In this document: piece after piece, positions 7,631 through 16,299 of the stretch
Layout of the letters: each line of letters starts with the position of its first letter
How positions within the stretch are numbered: position 1 is the first letter of the stretch
NCBI GenBank assembly: GCA_050331815.1
Contig: JBHJGM010000013.1
Span: 62,001 to 126,000 of the forward strand
Source: JBHJGM01 sp050331815
GTDB taxonomy: Bacteria > Verrucomicrobiota > Verrucomicrobiia > Opitutales > JBHJGM01
Length of the DNA stretch: 64,000 bases
Direction of reading: 5' to 3'
Translations under genes and position numbers: made by a program
Notes under the pieces: model-generated
The model's database searches: none
What the model was told of the DNA's origin: nothing
What the model saw: the letters and a program-made list of their open reading frames with translations, nothing else

Positions 7631-9100
7631 TTACCAAATCCGCAGGTTGTCGACCATCACGCAGCGCCGGGTGCGGGTGAAGGTCTTGGGCGTGGTGATG
7701 CCCTCGCCGGTGGTCGTCGCGATGGAGAAACTCGAATAGCCCTCACCACCAGAACCCAGACCCGCCACGCACGGCCCGTTCTTCACAAACAACGTGGAGT
7801 CCAGCGCACGCGCCATCGCGGTCATGTTCTCGACGTTGAGCGAGTGGATCATCGACGAGTGCTTGTAACCGTGCTCGGCCACCTTGGAGCGCTCGATGCC
7901 TTCCTCCACATCGCGCACGCGCACGATTGGAATCATCGGCGTCATCTGCTCCTCGACGACGAACAGGTGGTCGGCACTCGTCTCGGCAAAAAGCAGCTTG
8001 CAGTCGGCGGGGGGGCGCACACCGCCATGCTCGGCCAGCACCGGTGCATCCAAGCCCACCACATCACGATTAAGCATCCAGTGCCCGTCTTTCTGGGCGA
8101 AGCACTCGCGGGTCAGCGCCTCCAGCTGCGTATCATTGATTGGATACGCACCCGCCGCCTTGAAGGCCGCGATAAACTCCCGGTAGACCTTGTCGACCAC
8201 AAAGACCTCCTTCTCACCGATGCAGAGCAGGTTGTTGTCGTAGGCGCCGCCAATGATGATGTCGCGCGCGGCCCGGTCGAGGCGCGCTGTCTCATCGACG
8301 ACCACCGGGGGATTGCCCGGCCCGGCGCAAATCGCGCGCTTGCCACTCTTCATCGCGGCTGCCACCACCCCGGGTCCGCCGGTCACACAGAGCAGCCGTA
8401 CCTCTGGGCTTTGCGCGATGGCCTGAAAGGATTCCAGCGTCGGGTGTTCGACGATGGTGCACAGATTGTCGATGCCCAACTCACGACGAAAGGCGCGGTT
8501 GTAAACCCGCACGGACTCTGCGGCGCAACGCGCTCCGCCCGGATGTGCGTTGAAGACCACCGCGTTGCCGGCGGCCACCATGTTGATGATATTGCACGAG
8601 AGCGTCGGGATGGAGTGCGTTACCGGCGTAATCGCGCCAATCACCCCAAAGGGCGTCTGCTCCTCCATGGCGATGCCGTGGTCGCCGCTCATACCGTAAG
8701 GCGAGAGCCACTCAGTACCCGGGATGTTTTTGATGCCCCGAAGCTTGTCGATCTTGTGCTCAAGCCGACCGATCTTCGTCTCCTCAAACTCTAGACGCCC
8801 CCACTCCTCCTGCTTGTCCGTGCAAAGTGTCTTGACGATGTCGACGACTTTCTGACGCCCCGCCATGCCCAGCTGCTGCAACGCCAGAAACGCCTCGTGC
8901 GCCGCCGCGGACGCCTCCTTGCCGCAGGAAAAAACGCCGTCCGCGCCGCTGCCGGAATTCGTTGCACGCTGACCCCCGCAGCCGCACTCGGTTGTTGCAC
9001 TGCCCGCGGCTGGAGCCGCCGACTCGCCATTGAGCTTGCGCAGCACCTCCTCGACGACCGAGCGCACCGTACTCTCGTTGATTCCAGTCAAATTGCTCAT
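7631..9100 (-). CDS. pduP: CoA-acylating aldehyde dehydrogenase, PduP type
   Basis: A 489-residue enzyme that oxidises an aldehyde, here probably L-lactaldehyde, to the acyl-CoA with NAD. The N-terminal helix STVRSVVEEVLRKLNGE (about 9-26) is a typical encapsulation peptide. A Gly/Ala/Ser linker follows with CGCGG and a further Cys, then the ALDH domain (about 60-480). The catalytic Cys is in NNLLCIGEKEV, and CAGPGNPPVVVD belongs to the cofactor region. The centre of the enzymatic core sits between shell genes, as expected for cargo expressed with its shell. Substrate identity is inferred from the aldolase in the same operon. Confidence 0.92.
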   Translation of the reverse strand: MSNLTGINESTVRSVVEEVLRKLNGESAAPAAGSATTECGCGGQRATNSGSGADGVFSCGKEASAAAHEAFLALQQLGMAGRQKVVDIVKTLCTDKQEEWGRLEFEETKIGRLEHKIDKLRGIKNIPGTEWLSPYGMSGDHGIAMEEQTPFGVIGAITPVTHSIPTLSCNIINMVAAGNAVVFNAHPGGARCAAESVRVYNRAFRRELGIDNLCTIVEHPTLESFQAIAQSPEVRLLCVTGGPGVVAAAMKSGKRAICAGPGNPPVVVDETARLDRAARDIIIGGAYDNNLLCIGEKEVFVVDKVYREFIAAFKAAGAYPINDTQLEALTRECFAQKDGHWMLNRDVVGLDAPVLAEHGGVRPPADCKLLFAETSADHLFVVEEQMTPMIPIVRVRDVEEGIERSKVAEHGYKHSSMIHSLNVENMTAMARALDSTLFVKNGPCVAGLGSGGEGYSSFSIATTTGEGITTPKTFTRTRRCVMVDNLRIW

Positions 9101-9133
9101 GGGATAATTCAGGGATTCCTAGGGGCACCGTGA

Positions 9134-9442
9134 TCAGTCACCGCCAAACAACTGCGTGCCCTCCACGTCGACGGAGTCCACGATGCCCACGATGGCTGCA
9201 TCCACGGGCAACATCTTCAGACCCGCCGCCTGCCGCGCCGAACTGCCCTGGGCAAAGAGGACCATGTCGCCCTGCCCGGCCCCGACCACGTCGACAGCCA
9301 CGACAGTGTTCGAGCCTTCTTTGAAGCGCTTGGGCTCGCCCTGGTCAACCAGCATCGGGCGCAGCAACAGCAGCTTGCGACCGTGCAGGTTGTCGTCCTT
9401 CTTCGTCGAGACGACCTGGCCGATGACGCGGGCGAGAAACAT
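9134..9442 (-). CDS. EutN/CcmL pentameric shell protein (middle form)
   Basis: A 102-residue BMC-P protein. It begins MFLARVIGQVVSTKKDDNL and has KLLLLRPMLVD, NTVVAVDVVGAGQGDMVLF and AAIVGIVDSVDVE, all standard EutN/CcmL strands, including the GxGxGD loop lining the pentamer pore. It lies 30 bp after a BMC-H gene and 33 bp before pduP. No extension or insertion is visible. Confidence 0.92.
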   Translation of the reverse strand: MFLARVIGQVVSTKKDDNLHGRKLLLLRPMLVDQGEPKRFKEGSNTVVAVDVVGAGQGDMVLFAQGSSARQAAGLKMLPVDAAIVGIVDSVDVEGTQLFGGD

Positions 9443-9472
9443 CGTGGGTTGTTGGGAGTCGTGGAAAGTGGG

Positions 9473-9772
9473 TTACTTAGAGGCCTTGCCGCCGCTCGCC
9501 TTCGGGAGGATGCTCGCCACCTCGTCCGCCGGGCGGGCGATGACGTGCGCGCTGACGACTTCGCCAAGCTGGCCTGCGGCCTGGGCACCGGCGTCGAGGG
9601 CGGCCTTCACCGCGGCCACGTCGCCCTGCACGATGACGCTGACCAACGCGCTGCCGACGCTTTTCATCGGAGCGGCCAGCGTCACGTTGGCCGCCTTTAG
9701 CATCGCGTCGGTGCCCTGCACCAGCGCGATCAGTCCTTTGGTTTCAAGTAAGCCAAGAGCTTTTTCTGCCAT
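9473..9772 (-). CDS. BMC-H hexameric shell protein 3
   Basis: A 99-residue single-domain BMC shell protein (Pfam BMC). It begins MAEKALGLLETKGLIALVQGTDAM, and GDVAAVKAALDAGA plus ISAHVIARP-like SAHVIARP complete the fold. The C-terminus is slightly extended and Lys/Ser-rich. It is separated from the other two BMC-H genes by acetate kinase. Hexamers of such proteins tile the facets, with the central pore controlling metabolite entry; pore residues around GSALVS differ from the other two copies (SGLVTAFF and GGFITI), so pore chemistry may differ. Confidence 0.93.
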   Translation of the reverse strand: MAEKALGLLETKGLIALVQGTDAMLKAANVTLAAPMKSVGSALVSVIVQGDVAAVKAALDAGAQAAGQLGEVVSAHVIARPADEVASILPKASGGKASK

Positions 9773-9829
9773 GATTTTGTACGGGTTGAATTTGAAGATC
9801 GTTTGTCGGTAAATTTTGGATACTGCGCT

Positions 9830-11020
9830 TCAGTTGCGCGCCGCTAGAAAACGCCTCACCTCGCGCGCGACCACGCGTTCCTCGTTGGCCGGAATGACGC
9901 AGATGGTCACGGGGCTGCCTTCGGCGCTGATGATCGCCTCATCGCCCACACAGGCGTCGTTGCGCGCCGCATCAAGGTGAAAGCCCAACCCCTCCAGTCC
10001 CGAGCAAACCACCGTGCGCAAATCCGGATTGTGCTCGCCGATGCCACCGGTAAAGGCCAGGCAATCCAGCCCGCCCATCTGCAGCAAAAACGCGCCGGTC
10101 CAGTGCCGTATTTGGTGCACCAATACATCCAGCGCCAGTTGGGCCTGCGTGTTGCCCGCTTTGGCGGCTGTTTTAATGTCGCGCAGGTCGTTGCTCAGGC
10201 CGCCTGAAAGTCCCAGCAGACCGCCTTCCTTGGTCAGCTGCCGCTCGGCCTCTTCCAGCGAGATGCCCAAGGTTTTCATCGCCAACGGAATCGCCATCGA
10301 GTCCAACTCACCCACGCGATTGTTGTGAGGCAAACCGCTCTGCGGGCTTAGGCCCATGCTGCCTCCGATGGACACGCCGTTGCGGATGCCTGCCAGCGAG
10401 CTGCTGCCGCCCAGATGGCACGAAACCACACGAAAAGGTTTTCCATCCACAGCTTGCGGACCCTTTTGGTAAAGCCCGCGCGCGACCGCAGCCACCGCCT
10501 CGTGGCCGCACAACTCCGCCGTGCGCTCGCCGATGAACTTGTGGCTGGCTCCGTGAAAACTGTTTCGGCGAATCCCGATCGCGTGCCAGGCATCCGGCAC
10601 CGCGTAGCGCGTCGCAGGCTCGGGCACCCACTGGTAAAACGCCGTCTCAAAAAGCGCCACCAGAGTCGCCTTCGGCGCTTTCTGGCGAAACAGCCGCACC
10701 CCCGCTGCGTAAGCCGGATTGTGTGCCGGCGCCACCTCACGCATGGCCTCCATGGCCTCCAGCATTCGATCATCGCACTCGACGCAGCCAGTCACACCCT
10801 TGGCCAAAATACATTTGAAGCCAACCGCGTCGAGATCGTCCAAATCGCTCAAGTGCCCGCCGTCGCAGAGCTGCTTCAACGCGTCCTCGACGACCGGTTC
10901 AAAGTCCTCCACCCGCTCATAACCGCCCTTGGCCAGCACGCGCTCGCCGTCCCCGTCCGCCAGCTCAAAGAGCCGGTACTTGAACGAGGTCGAGCCCATG
11001 TTGGCCACCAGAACCTTCAT
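9830..11020 (-). CDS. ackA: Acetate/propionate-type kinase, divergent
   Basis: A 396-residue kinase expected to convert the acyl-phosphate made by PduL to the free acid with ATP formation. Family elements are present: N7/S10/S12 in NMGSTSFK, HNP around 100, SFHGASHK, HLGGSSS, NNRVGELD (substrate Arg), FTGGIGEH and the late Glu in IPANEE. Two positions differ from canonical enzymes. The HR of VGHR is FK (VGFKC, K69), and the catalytic Asp of FDTAF is Glu (FETAF, E125). Both changes are conservative, so activity may be retained with altered substrate preference, for example lactyl-phosphate. It lies between BMC-H genes. Confidence 0.88.
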   Translation of the reverse strand: MKVLVANMGSTSFKYRLFELADGDGERVLAKGGYERVEDFEPVVEDALKQLCDGGHLSDLDDLDAVGFKCILAKGVTGCVECDDRMLEAMEAMREVAPAHNPAYAAGVRLFRQKAPKATLVALFETAFYQWVPEPATRYAVPDAWHAIGIRRNSFHGASHKFIGERTAELCGHEAVAAVARGLYQKGPQAVDGKPFRVVSCHLGGSSSLAGIRNGVSIGGSMGLSPQSGLPHNNRVGELDSMAIPLAMKTLGISLEEAERQLTKEGGLLGLSGGLSNDLRDIKTAAKAGNTQAQLALDVLVHQIRHWTGAFLLQMGGLDCLAFTGGIGEHNPDLRTVVCSGLEGLGFHLDAARNDACVGDEAIISAEGSPVTICVIPANEERVVAREVRRFLAARN

Positions 11021-11078
11021 TGCGATAGATGGGGGAGCACCTTTGGCGTGTATTCAGAGAACCGTGACAAAAACTGCC

Positions 11079-11357
11079 TCAGCCGACGAAGGCCCCCATC
11101 GTGCCCAGGTCTTCGTGAGGACGTGGAATCACGTGTACGGCCACCACTTCGCCCACCTGCGCAGCCGCCTCGGCCCCGGCGTCGACTGCGGCCTTCACCG
11201 CCGCCACGTCGCCGACGAAGAACGCCGTGACCAGGCCGCTGCCGATTTTCTCCCAGCCGGTCATCGTCACGTTGGCCGATTTCATGGCCGCGTCGCTGGC
11301 TTCAAAAAGGCTGATCAGGCCCTTGGTTTCGATCATTCCCATTGCTTCGTTTGCCAT
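11079..11357 (-). CDS. BMC-H hexameric shell protein 2
   Basis: A 92-residue BMC-domain shell protein starting MANEAMGMIETKGLISLFEASD, with KIGSGLVTAFFVGDVAAVKAA (pore side) and VVAVHVIPRPHEDL near the C-terminus. It is close in sequence to the next gene upstream (11407-11676), indicating local duplication. It lies 58 bp before ackA on the same strand. It contributes to shell facets. Confidence 0.94.
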   Translation of the reverse strand: MANEAMGMIETKGLISLFEASDAAMKSANVTMTGWEKIGSGLVTAFFVGDVAAVKAAVDAGAEAAAQVGEVVAVHVIPRPHEDLGTMGAFVG

Positions 11358-11406
11358 GGCTGTATCCTTTCAGAAATTCTTTGGAGGTTTGATGCGCACC
11401 GGGCGA

Positions 11407-11676
11407 TTACACGCCGAACTGCTTCAGCAAATCCGGGTGCGGACGGGGAATCACGTGCGAGGCGACCAACTCGCCTACGCGGCCCGCAGCGTCGGCCCCA
11501 GCGTCCACCGCGGCTTTCACGCTGCCGACGTCGCCCTTGACGAGGATGGTGATGAAGCCCCCGCCGATCGGCAGGCTCTTCACCAGATTGACGGCGGCTG
11601 CCTTGACCATCGCGTCGCTGGCTTCGACGCTGCCGACATACCCGCGAGTTTCGATCAGACCAATGGAATCACTCAT
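11407..11676 (-). CDS. BMC-H hexameric shell protein 1
   Basis: An 89-residue BMC-domain protein. It begins MSDSIGLIETRGYVGSVEASD and contains KSLPIGGGFITILVKGDVGSV (pore loop region) and LVASHVIPRPHPDLL. It is the first shell gene after pduL. Together with 11079-11357 and 9473-9772 it makes three BMC-H genes; no BMC-T trimer gene is present in the operon. Confidence 0.94.
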   Translation of the reverse strand: MSDSIGLIETRGYVGSVEASDAMVKAAAVNLVKSLPIGGGFITILVKGDVGSVKAAVDAGADAAGRVGELVASHVIPRPHPDLLKQFGV

Positions 11677-11750
11677 TTGAACAGTTGTGTTGAAGGTTCT
11701 GGCTTTAAAATTGTTCGGGTGAAAATTGTCTCAATGTTTTGGATACGCGC

Positions 11751-12437
11751 TCAGGCCGGTGGCAGTAGCTCCACCGTCGACTCTGGGGTCAGCCCGCAGG
11801 CGTTGCCCTCGTCCGTGTCGATGTGCACCTCCAGCTTGAAGTCCTTTTTTATGCGCACAAAAATCCGGTCGAAAGTCAGGCCCAATTCACCGCCCACGCG
11901 CAGTTGCATCATCTGCTTGTCCTCCACGCCGTAATGCGCCGCGTCGTCGGGGTGCATGTGCACGTGCGGAGCCGCGCGTATGACACCCTCGCTCATTTCC
12001 AAAAATCCGTTCGGACCCATCAGCATGCACCCGGGCGTGCCGCCGATAGCGCCGCTCTGGCGCACCGGCACCCGAAAGCCCAGCGCCACCGCGTCGGTGT
12101 TGGCCAGCTCCACCTGGTTGAAGTCGCGGCAGGGGCCCAGGATGCGCAGATTTGAAATGACCCGGCTGCGCGGCCCGATCAGGGTGACCGCCTCTTCCGC
12201 CGCGTATTGGCCTTCCTGATACAGCCACTTGAACGGCGTCAACTGGTGCCCCCGCCCAAACAGTTGCTCCACCGCTTCCTGCGTCAGGTGGCAGTGCCGC
12301 GCCGATACGTTGACCACCAACGGATTGGGCCCGCTGGCCGCCATCGGCATCGGCAGGCCCAGGTGTCGATACACGCTTTCGCGGACCAGGTGTTCAACCA
12401 CGGCCCGAGGCACGTTCTTTTGCGGGGTTTGCGCCAT
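11751..12437 (-). CDS. pduL: PduL-type phosphotransacylase
   Basis: A 228-residue enzyme that transfers the acyl group from CoA to phosphate, regenerating CoA inside the compartment. The N-terminal helix (about 9-26, VPRAVVEHLVRESVYRHLG) is an encapsulation peptide. Zinc-binding elements are SARHCHL near residue 46 and HVHMHP near 160, both hallmarks of PduL. It is the first gene of the core operon; 142 bp separate it from the upstream ADP-ribosylglycohydrolase gene, enough for a promoter. Confidence 0.92.
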   Translation of the reverse strand: MAQTPQKNVPRAVVEHLVRESVYRHLGLPMPMAASGPNPLVVNVSARHCHLTQEAVEQLFGRGHQLTPFKWLYQEGQYAAEEAVTLIGPRSRVISNLRILGPCRDFNQVELANTDAVALGFRVPVRQSGAIGGTPGCMLMGPNGFLEMSEGVIRAAPHVHMHPDDAAHYGVEDKQMMQLRVGGELGLTFDRIFVRIKKDFKLEVHIDTDEGNACGLTPESTVELLPPA

Positions 12438-12579
12438 ATTTGGCAGATTTTTGAGAGTTTCTGAATGCTTTCAGTCAAATTCTTCCACAAGTGTCAACCC
12501 TTTCGGCACTTCCTGCTTCTAATTAATTCAACCCAAACCGTTCTTTGCGAGCGGTTTCTCAGCGAGTCGCTGGGCGCCA
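12438..12579 (-). promoter_or_regulatory. Candidate promoter region of the microcompartment operon
   Basis: The largest gap within this minus-strand run of genes, directly upstream of pduL. On the minus strand it has a consensus-like TTGACA (12492-12497), but no good -10 box at 16-18 bp spacing. An inverted repeat AAACCG..CGGTTT lies further upstream and could be an operator. Placement is plausible; the exact promoter is not determined. Confidence 0.3.
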
Positions 12580-13596
12580 TCAGGAGCCCTCAACCGACTT
12601 TGGCTGGATCCGCTTCACGCCCTCCAGGATCGTCTCCTTGGCCGAAAGCCGCGCCACCCAGTGCCCGGGCAGGTTTTCAAATCCCAGCGAAGCTCCCAAG
12701 AGCGCTCCGGCGATGGCCGCGCGCCCGGCGTTGTCACCACCGGCGCCGATGATTTCGAGCAGACACGTCTCAAAGGCTTCCGGATATTTGATAGCCGCGT
12801 GCGCCGCCGCCGGAAAACTGCACAAGAGCGGACAACTCTGCCCCAGCGTTTGGGTGGCCTCTTTCACCGGCTTGTGCTTGAGCGAAAAGGCCTCGCCCAG
12901 CTTGCGCCGCAGTTCCAGGTCCAGCGGCTCGGTGGACTTCTCCAACTCGCCCTCTACCCAGTGCAAGGCGCTGTGCAGATCGCGACCGCAGAGCAGCTCC
13001 CGTAAAATGGCTCCGTGCACACGGTTGTAGGCCACGGCACGGGCGTTTCGCTGACGGATGAGCGTGAGCATCTCGACCGCGCCCGCCCAGTTCGGATCGT
13101 AAAAATGCGCGGCCACCACCGGTGTCAACGAGGTCGCCGTGGCCAACTGATCGTCGTCGGCCCCTTGCTGCCAATCGAACAACTCGGCCGGGCTTCCGGC
13201 GTCCAACCACGACTTGTAGGCTTCGGCGGTTCCACGGCTGGCGCTGTCGAAGTAGCCCTTGTAGCCGTTCTCGGGCAGACACCGTTGAGCCCACGCCTGA
13301 CCGATGGCCTGCGGGTCGGCATGTCCTGTGTCCGCGACTACCTCCAGCACGACCTGCGCGGCATCCCCGTAGTGGGTGAAATCCCCTGGCTTCTTCCCGT
13401 AGTGATAGTGGCCTTCGGCCGGCGCATCAAAACCCGCCGGCCCGCCCGGAAACTGTTTTTCCAGATCGGCCAGATTGTAAATCCAGTGGCTGCCAAGGGC
13501 GGCGGCATCCCCCAGAAACTGACCCACCATCATACCAGCCAGACGGTCTTCCAAACCGGGTTTGAGCACTTCAGGAGCGTTCGCGGAAATATGCAT
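12580..13596 (-). CDS. ADP-ribosylglycohydrolase family protein
   Basis: A 338-residue DraG/ARH-family hydrolase. The N-terminal metal-binding region reads GQFLGDAAALGSHWIY and the C-terminal one GAGGDNAGRAAIAGALLGA, matching the paired GDA.G and GGD.D motifs; the last motif has Asn where many members have Asp. I prefer the ATG at 13596; an in-frame GTG at 13620 would add 8 residues. It could remove ADP-ribose from proteins or cleave another N-glycoside. Its position directly upstream of pduL suggests co-expression with the microcompartment, but the link is inferred. Confidence 0.8.
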   Translation of the reverse strand: MHISANAPEVLKPGLEDRLAGMMVGQFLGDAAALGSHWIYNLADLEKQFPGGPAGFDAPAEGHYHYGKKPGDFTHYGDAAQVVLEVVADTGHADPQAIGQAWAQRCLPENGYKGYFDSASRGTAEAYKSWLDAGSPAELFDWQQGADDDQLATATSLTPVVAAHFYDPNWAGAVEMLTLIRQRNARAVAYNRVHGAILRELLCGRDLHSALHWVEGELEKSTEPLDLELRRKLGEAFSLKHKPVKEATQTLGQSCPLLCSFPAAAHAAIKYPEAFETCLLEIIGAGGDNAGRAAIAGALLGASLGFENLPGHWVARLSAKETILEGVKRIQPKSVEGS

Positions 13597-13668
13597 CTCG
13601 CCACTGTGACGCCCCTGCACTTGACCGCAAGCCTCCCTCGTTAAATGGGCTGCACGCAGCCGTACGTC

Positions 13669-14568
13669 TCAGCGGCTCGCGCTGGCTTCCATTTGCCGCA
13701 CAGCTTCTTGAAGCGGCGTCGGCTCCCAGCCCAGTTCATCCACGATTGTCGAGATATCCACCAGCGAATCCAGCGTCTCCAGAGGCTGCGATAACTTCGT
13801 CCCAGAATACCAACGTTGATAAAACGTTTCCAGCGGAAGCGCCTCAATATTTTCTCGGGACGACGGCAGATACACCCGATACCCTGGCAACTCCACCTGC
13901 AGGCAACGCTCAACCAGGCGCGCGGCATCGCTCCGAAAAACCCAGGCGGCGTAATCGGGCATGCGTGGGCGGCGGCTGCTCAGGTGCTTCCGCAGCGACC
14001 GCTGCGCGTGCTTCGCCGTCGAACGCAGCCACGGCAGCCGGAGCGCAATCCCCTCCAGCCCGTGCATCTCGCAGAAAAATTTCAAACTCTCCTCGCCCAC
14101 CTGTTTTGACAGGGCGTAGGCGTTGCCCGGATTCGCCCGCGTGCGCTCGCTCATCGGCAGCTCAAAGCCAACGTCGTTCGGTTCATCGGGCTGAATCCAG
14201 GACTTACCCCCAATCACCTGAATCGAGCTGGCAAAGATGACCCGCCGCACGCCCTGCTGCCGTGCCCCTTCGTACACGTTAAAGTTGCTGCGCACATTGA
14301 TGTTAAACGTGCGCTGGTCGTCCGTCAGTCCGGAGGTCGGGATGTTGCCCAGGTGTACCACCGCATCCATGCCTTCACACAGGCGAATCCCAGCCAGGTC
14401 CTCGGAAAGCTCTTCGATGACCACCGGCACCGGCAAATCCTCGGTAGTCTTCTGGTCGGATGCTCGAACCTCGAAACCCGACGCATGCAACCGCTGGACC
14501 ACCTCACGGCCAAAGCGACCCGCCGCTCCGGTGACCAGCACTTTTCTGATTTCTCTCGCGTTCGACAT
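13669..14568 (-). CDS. NAD-dependent epimerase/dehydratase (extended SDR)
   Basis: A 299-residue short-chain dehydrogenase/reductase. The Rossmann motif VTGAAGRFGREV lies near residue 13. ASSIQV supplies the catalytic Ser and YALSKQ the Tyr-x-x-x-Lys pair. The C-terminal substrate part is short and basic in the middle (RSTAKHAQRSLRKHL). It resembles sugar-nucleotide or uronate epimerases, but the substrate is not identifiable. It is 72 bp upstream of the ADP-ribosylglycohydrolase on the same strand and may lead the catabolic gene set. Confidence 0.8.
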   Translation of the reverse strand: MSNAREIRKVLVTGAAGRFGREVVQRLHASGFEVRASDQKTTEDLPVPVVIEELSEDLAGIRLCEGMDAVVHLGNIPTSGLTDDQRTFNINVRSNFNVYEGARQQGVRRVIFASSIQVIGGKSWIQPDEPNDVGFELPMSERTRANPGNAYALSKQVGEESLKFFCEMHGLEGIALRLPWLRSTAKHAQRSLRKHLSSRRPRMPDYAAWVFRSDAARLVERCLQVELPGYRVYLPSSRENIEALPLETFYQRWYSGTKLSQPLETLDSLVDISTIVDELGWEPTPLQEAVRQMEASASR

Positions 14569-14619
14569 GGCGGTTCAGTCGACAACCTGAACACCTGCCT
14601 CGGCGCGGCAACTGCAAAC

Positions 14620-16299
14620 TCAGCTTCCGCTTTGCGCACGCTGTAGGCGCACCGTCCAAAATCCGGCCAGGCAAAGACCCGCGCTCAACAGGACAAACCA
14701 GTCACCCCAGCGCGCGTAGAGGGTGAGCTCGCCTGGCCCCGACGCAGGCCTGCTCACCGAAACGACCGACCAGCCACCCGCGTATATGGTCTCCCCCTCA
14801 TCCGGCAAAAACACGTAGCGCACTCGCCCGGTTTCATCGATCCAGCCACTCCAGCCATTGTTGCCGCAACGCAGCACCGACCGCCGCAACTCCGCCGCCC
14901 GCAGCACCGAACTGGCCGCGTGCTGGTAAGCCCCGGCCTCCTCACCGTACCAGCCGTTGTTCGTGGCCACGTAGAGCATCTGCGCGCCTTCCAGCACGAG
15001 CTCGCGCGCCAGTTGCGGGAAGATATCCTCGTAGCAAACCAGCGCGCCAAATTTCACGCCCGCCGCCTCCAGCAACACTGCCGTTTCACCCGGCGTGGTA
15101 TCCAGCGGTATGGGCACCACCTTGTCCAGGGGCAGAATGCCTTTCAACGGTGCATACTCGCCAAAGGGCACCAGCTTGCGCTTGGCCTGATAATCAGGGA
15201 GCACGCCTTCCTCAGGTGTGACTACAAAAACACCGTTGTACAACACATCCTCGGAGGGCCGTCCGAGGTTTCCGGTCATCACCGGCACCTCCAAATCCGC
15301 TACCAATTCCTCCACCCGTTGCTGCATGGCATTTTGGGCGTAGTGCTGGATTGGATACGGCGTGGCGGTTTCCGGCCAGAGAATCAGCTCGGGCGCGGCC
15401 GCCATGCTTTCGCGCGTTTTGTTGCGCACCGAAGCCCAGGCCTGCTGCACCATCTGCGGATCCCATTTGAGTTCCGCCGGGATGTTCGGCTGAATGAAGG
15501 CCACCCGCAGCGTTTCACCTCTGGGTGTGTCCTGACCCAACGCGAGCAGCCCCACAAACGGTCCCAAAACCAGCAGCAAAAGCGCTGCATAAAACTCCGG
15601 GCACAGCCCCCGGCGCCGCTTCGGGCGCTCCCCCGCCTCCGCCGGCTGCCGGCGCACCTTCGGCCAGAGCTGCCGCACCTTCGCCGCCAGCCCGAGATTG
15701 AAAAACACCAGCACAAACGAGAGCCCGTAGCTGCCCGTCCACGGCAGCAGCGAAAGCATCAGCGGGTTTTCCCAAAACGCCGCCGAAAGCGGTAGCCAGG
15801 GGAAGCCCGTCAGCAGCCAGCTGCGGGTCCACTCCAAAAGTACCCACCCGCCGGACAAGCCCGCCAAAACCAGGATACGCAGCGGCCACTCAAGGTTCAG
15901 GGCTCTAGGCAAGGCCCAGCGCAGCGCCACCAGCCAGCCCATGACAATCAGGCCGGTCGCCAGACCCAGGCCCAGAAACGCCGCCCAGGCCGCGTACCAG
16001 TCGATTGGCAAATGACGCAACCACACCACGATCAGCGACCAGGCCATCCAACTGCTCACAAACGCCACCGGCAAAAACACCCGCCAGCGCGGGCGCGCGG
16101 CTGCCCACAGCGTCAACGGTACCAGAAAAATGAACGCACCTTCGGAAAAATTAAAATTCGGGAACGCGCCCACATAGAAACCGACAAACCACACCCCGCA
16201 GAAGAACGGTACCCACAGGGGCAACTGGCCACGCCCCCGCCCGTTAGCGCGCTGTGGCTGCAAGTCCGTTTCAGCGGCCAGATCACCCGCAACGCTCAT
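14620..16299 (-). CDS. lnt: Apolipoprotein N-acyltransferase
   Basis: A 559-residue inner-membrane enzyme that adds the third acyl chain to lipoproteins. The N-terminal half (about 25-230) has about seven hydrophobic segments. The C-terminal half is a nitrilase-like domain with the catalytic triad visible in WPETATPYP (Glu), KRKLVPFGEY (Lys) and LVCYEDIFPQ (Cys). I chose the ATG at 16299 because it overlaps the stop of the PIN-toxin gene as ATGA; the longer in-frame ORF above it is read-through into that gene. Coupling of an essential envelope gene to a toxin gene is unusual. Confidence 0.92.
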   Translation of the reverse strand: MSVAGDLAAETDLQPQRANGRGRGQLPLWVPFFCGVWFVGFYVGAFPNFNFSEGAFIFLVPLTLWAAARPRWRVFLPVAFVSSWMAWSLIVVWLRHLPIDWYAAWAAFLGLGLATGLIVMGWLVALRWALPRALNLEWPLRILVLAGLSGGWVLLEWTRSWLLTGFPWLPLSAAFWENPLMLSLLPWTGSYGLSFVLVFFNLGLAAKVRQLWPKVRRQPAEAGERPKRRRGLCPEFYAALLLLVLGPFVGLLALGQDTPRGETLRVAFIQPNIPAELKWDPQMVQQAWASVRNKTRESMAAAPELILWPETATPYPIQHYAQNAMQQRVEELVADLEVPVMTGNLGRPSEDVLYNGVFVVTPEEGVLPDYQAKRKLVPFGEYAPLKGILPLDKVVPIPLDTTPGETAVLLEAAGVKFGALVCYEDIFPQLARELVLEGAQMLYVATNNGWYGEEAGAYQHAASSVLRAAELRRSVLRCGNNGWSGWIDETGRVRYVFLPDEGETIYAGGWSVVSVSRPASGPGELTLYARWGDWFVLLSAGLCLAGFWTVRLQRAQSGS

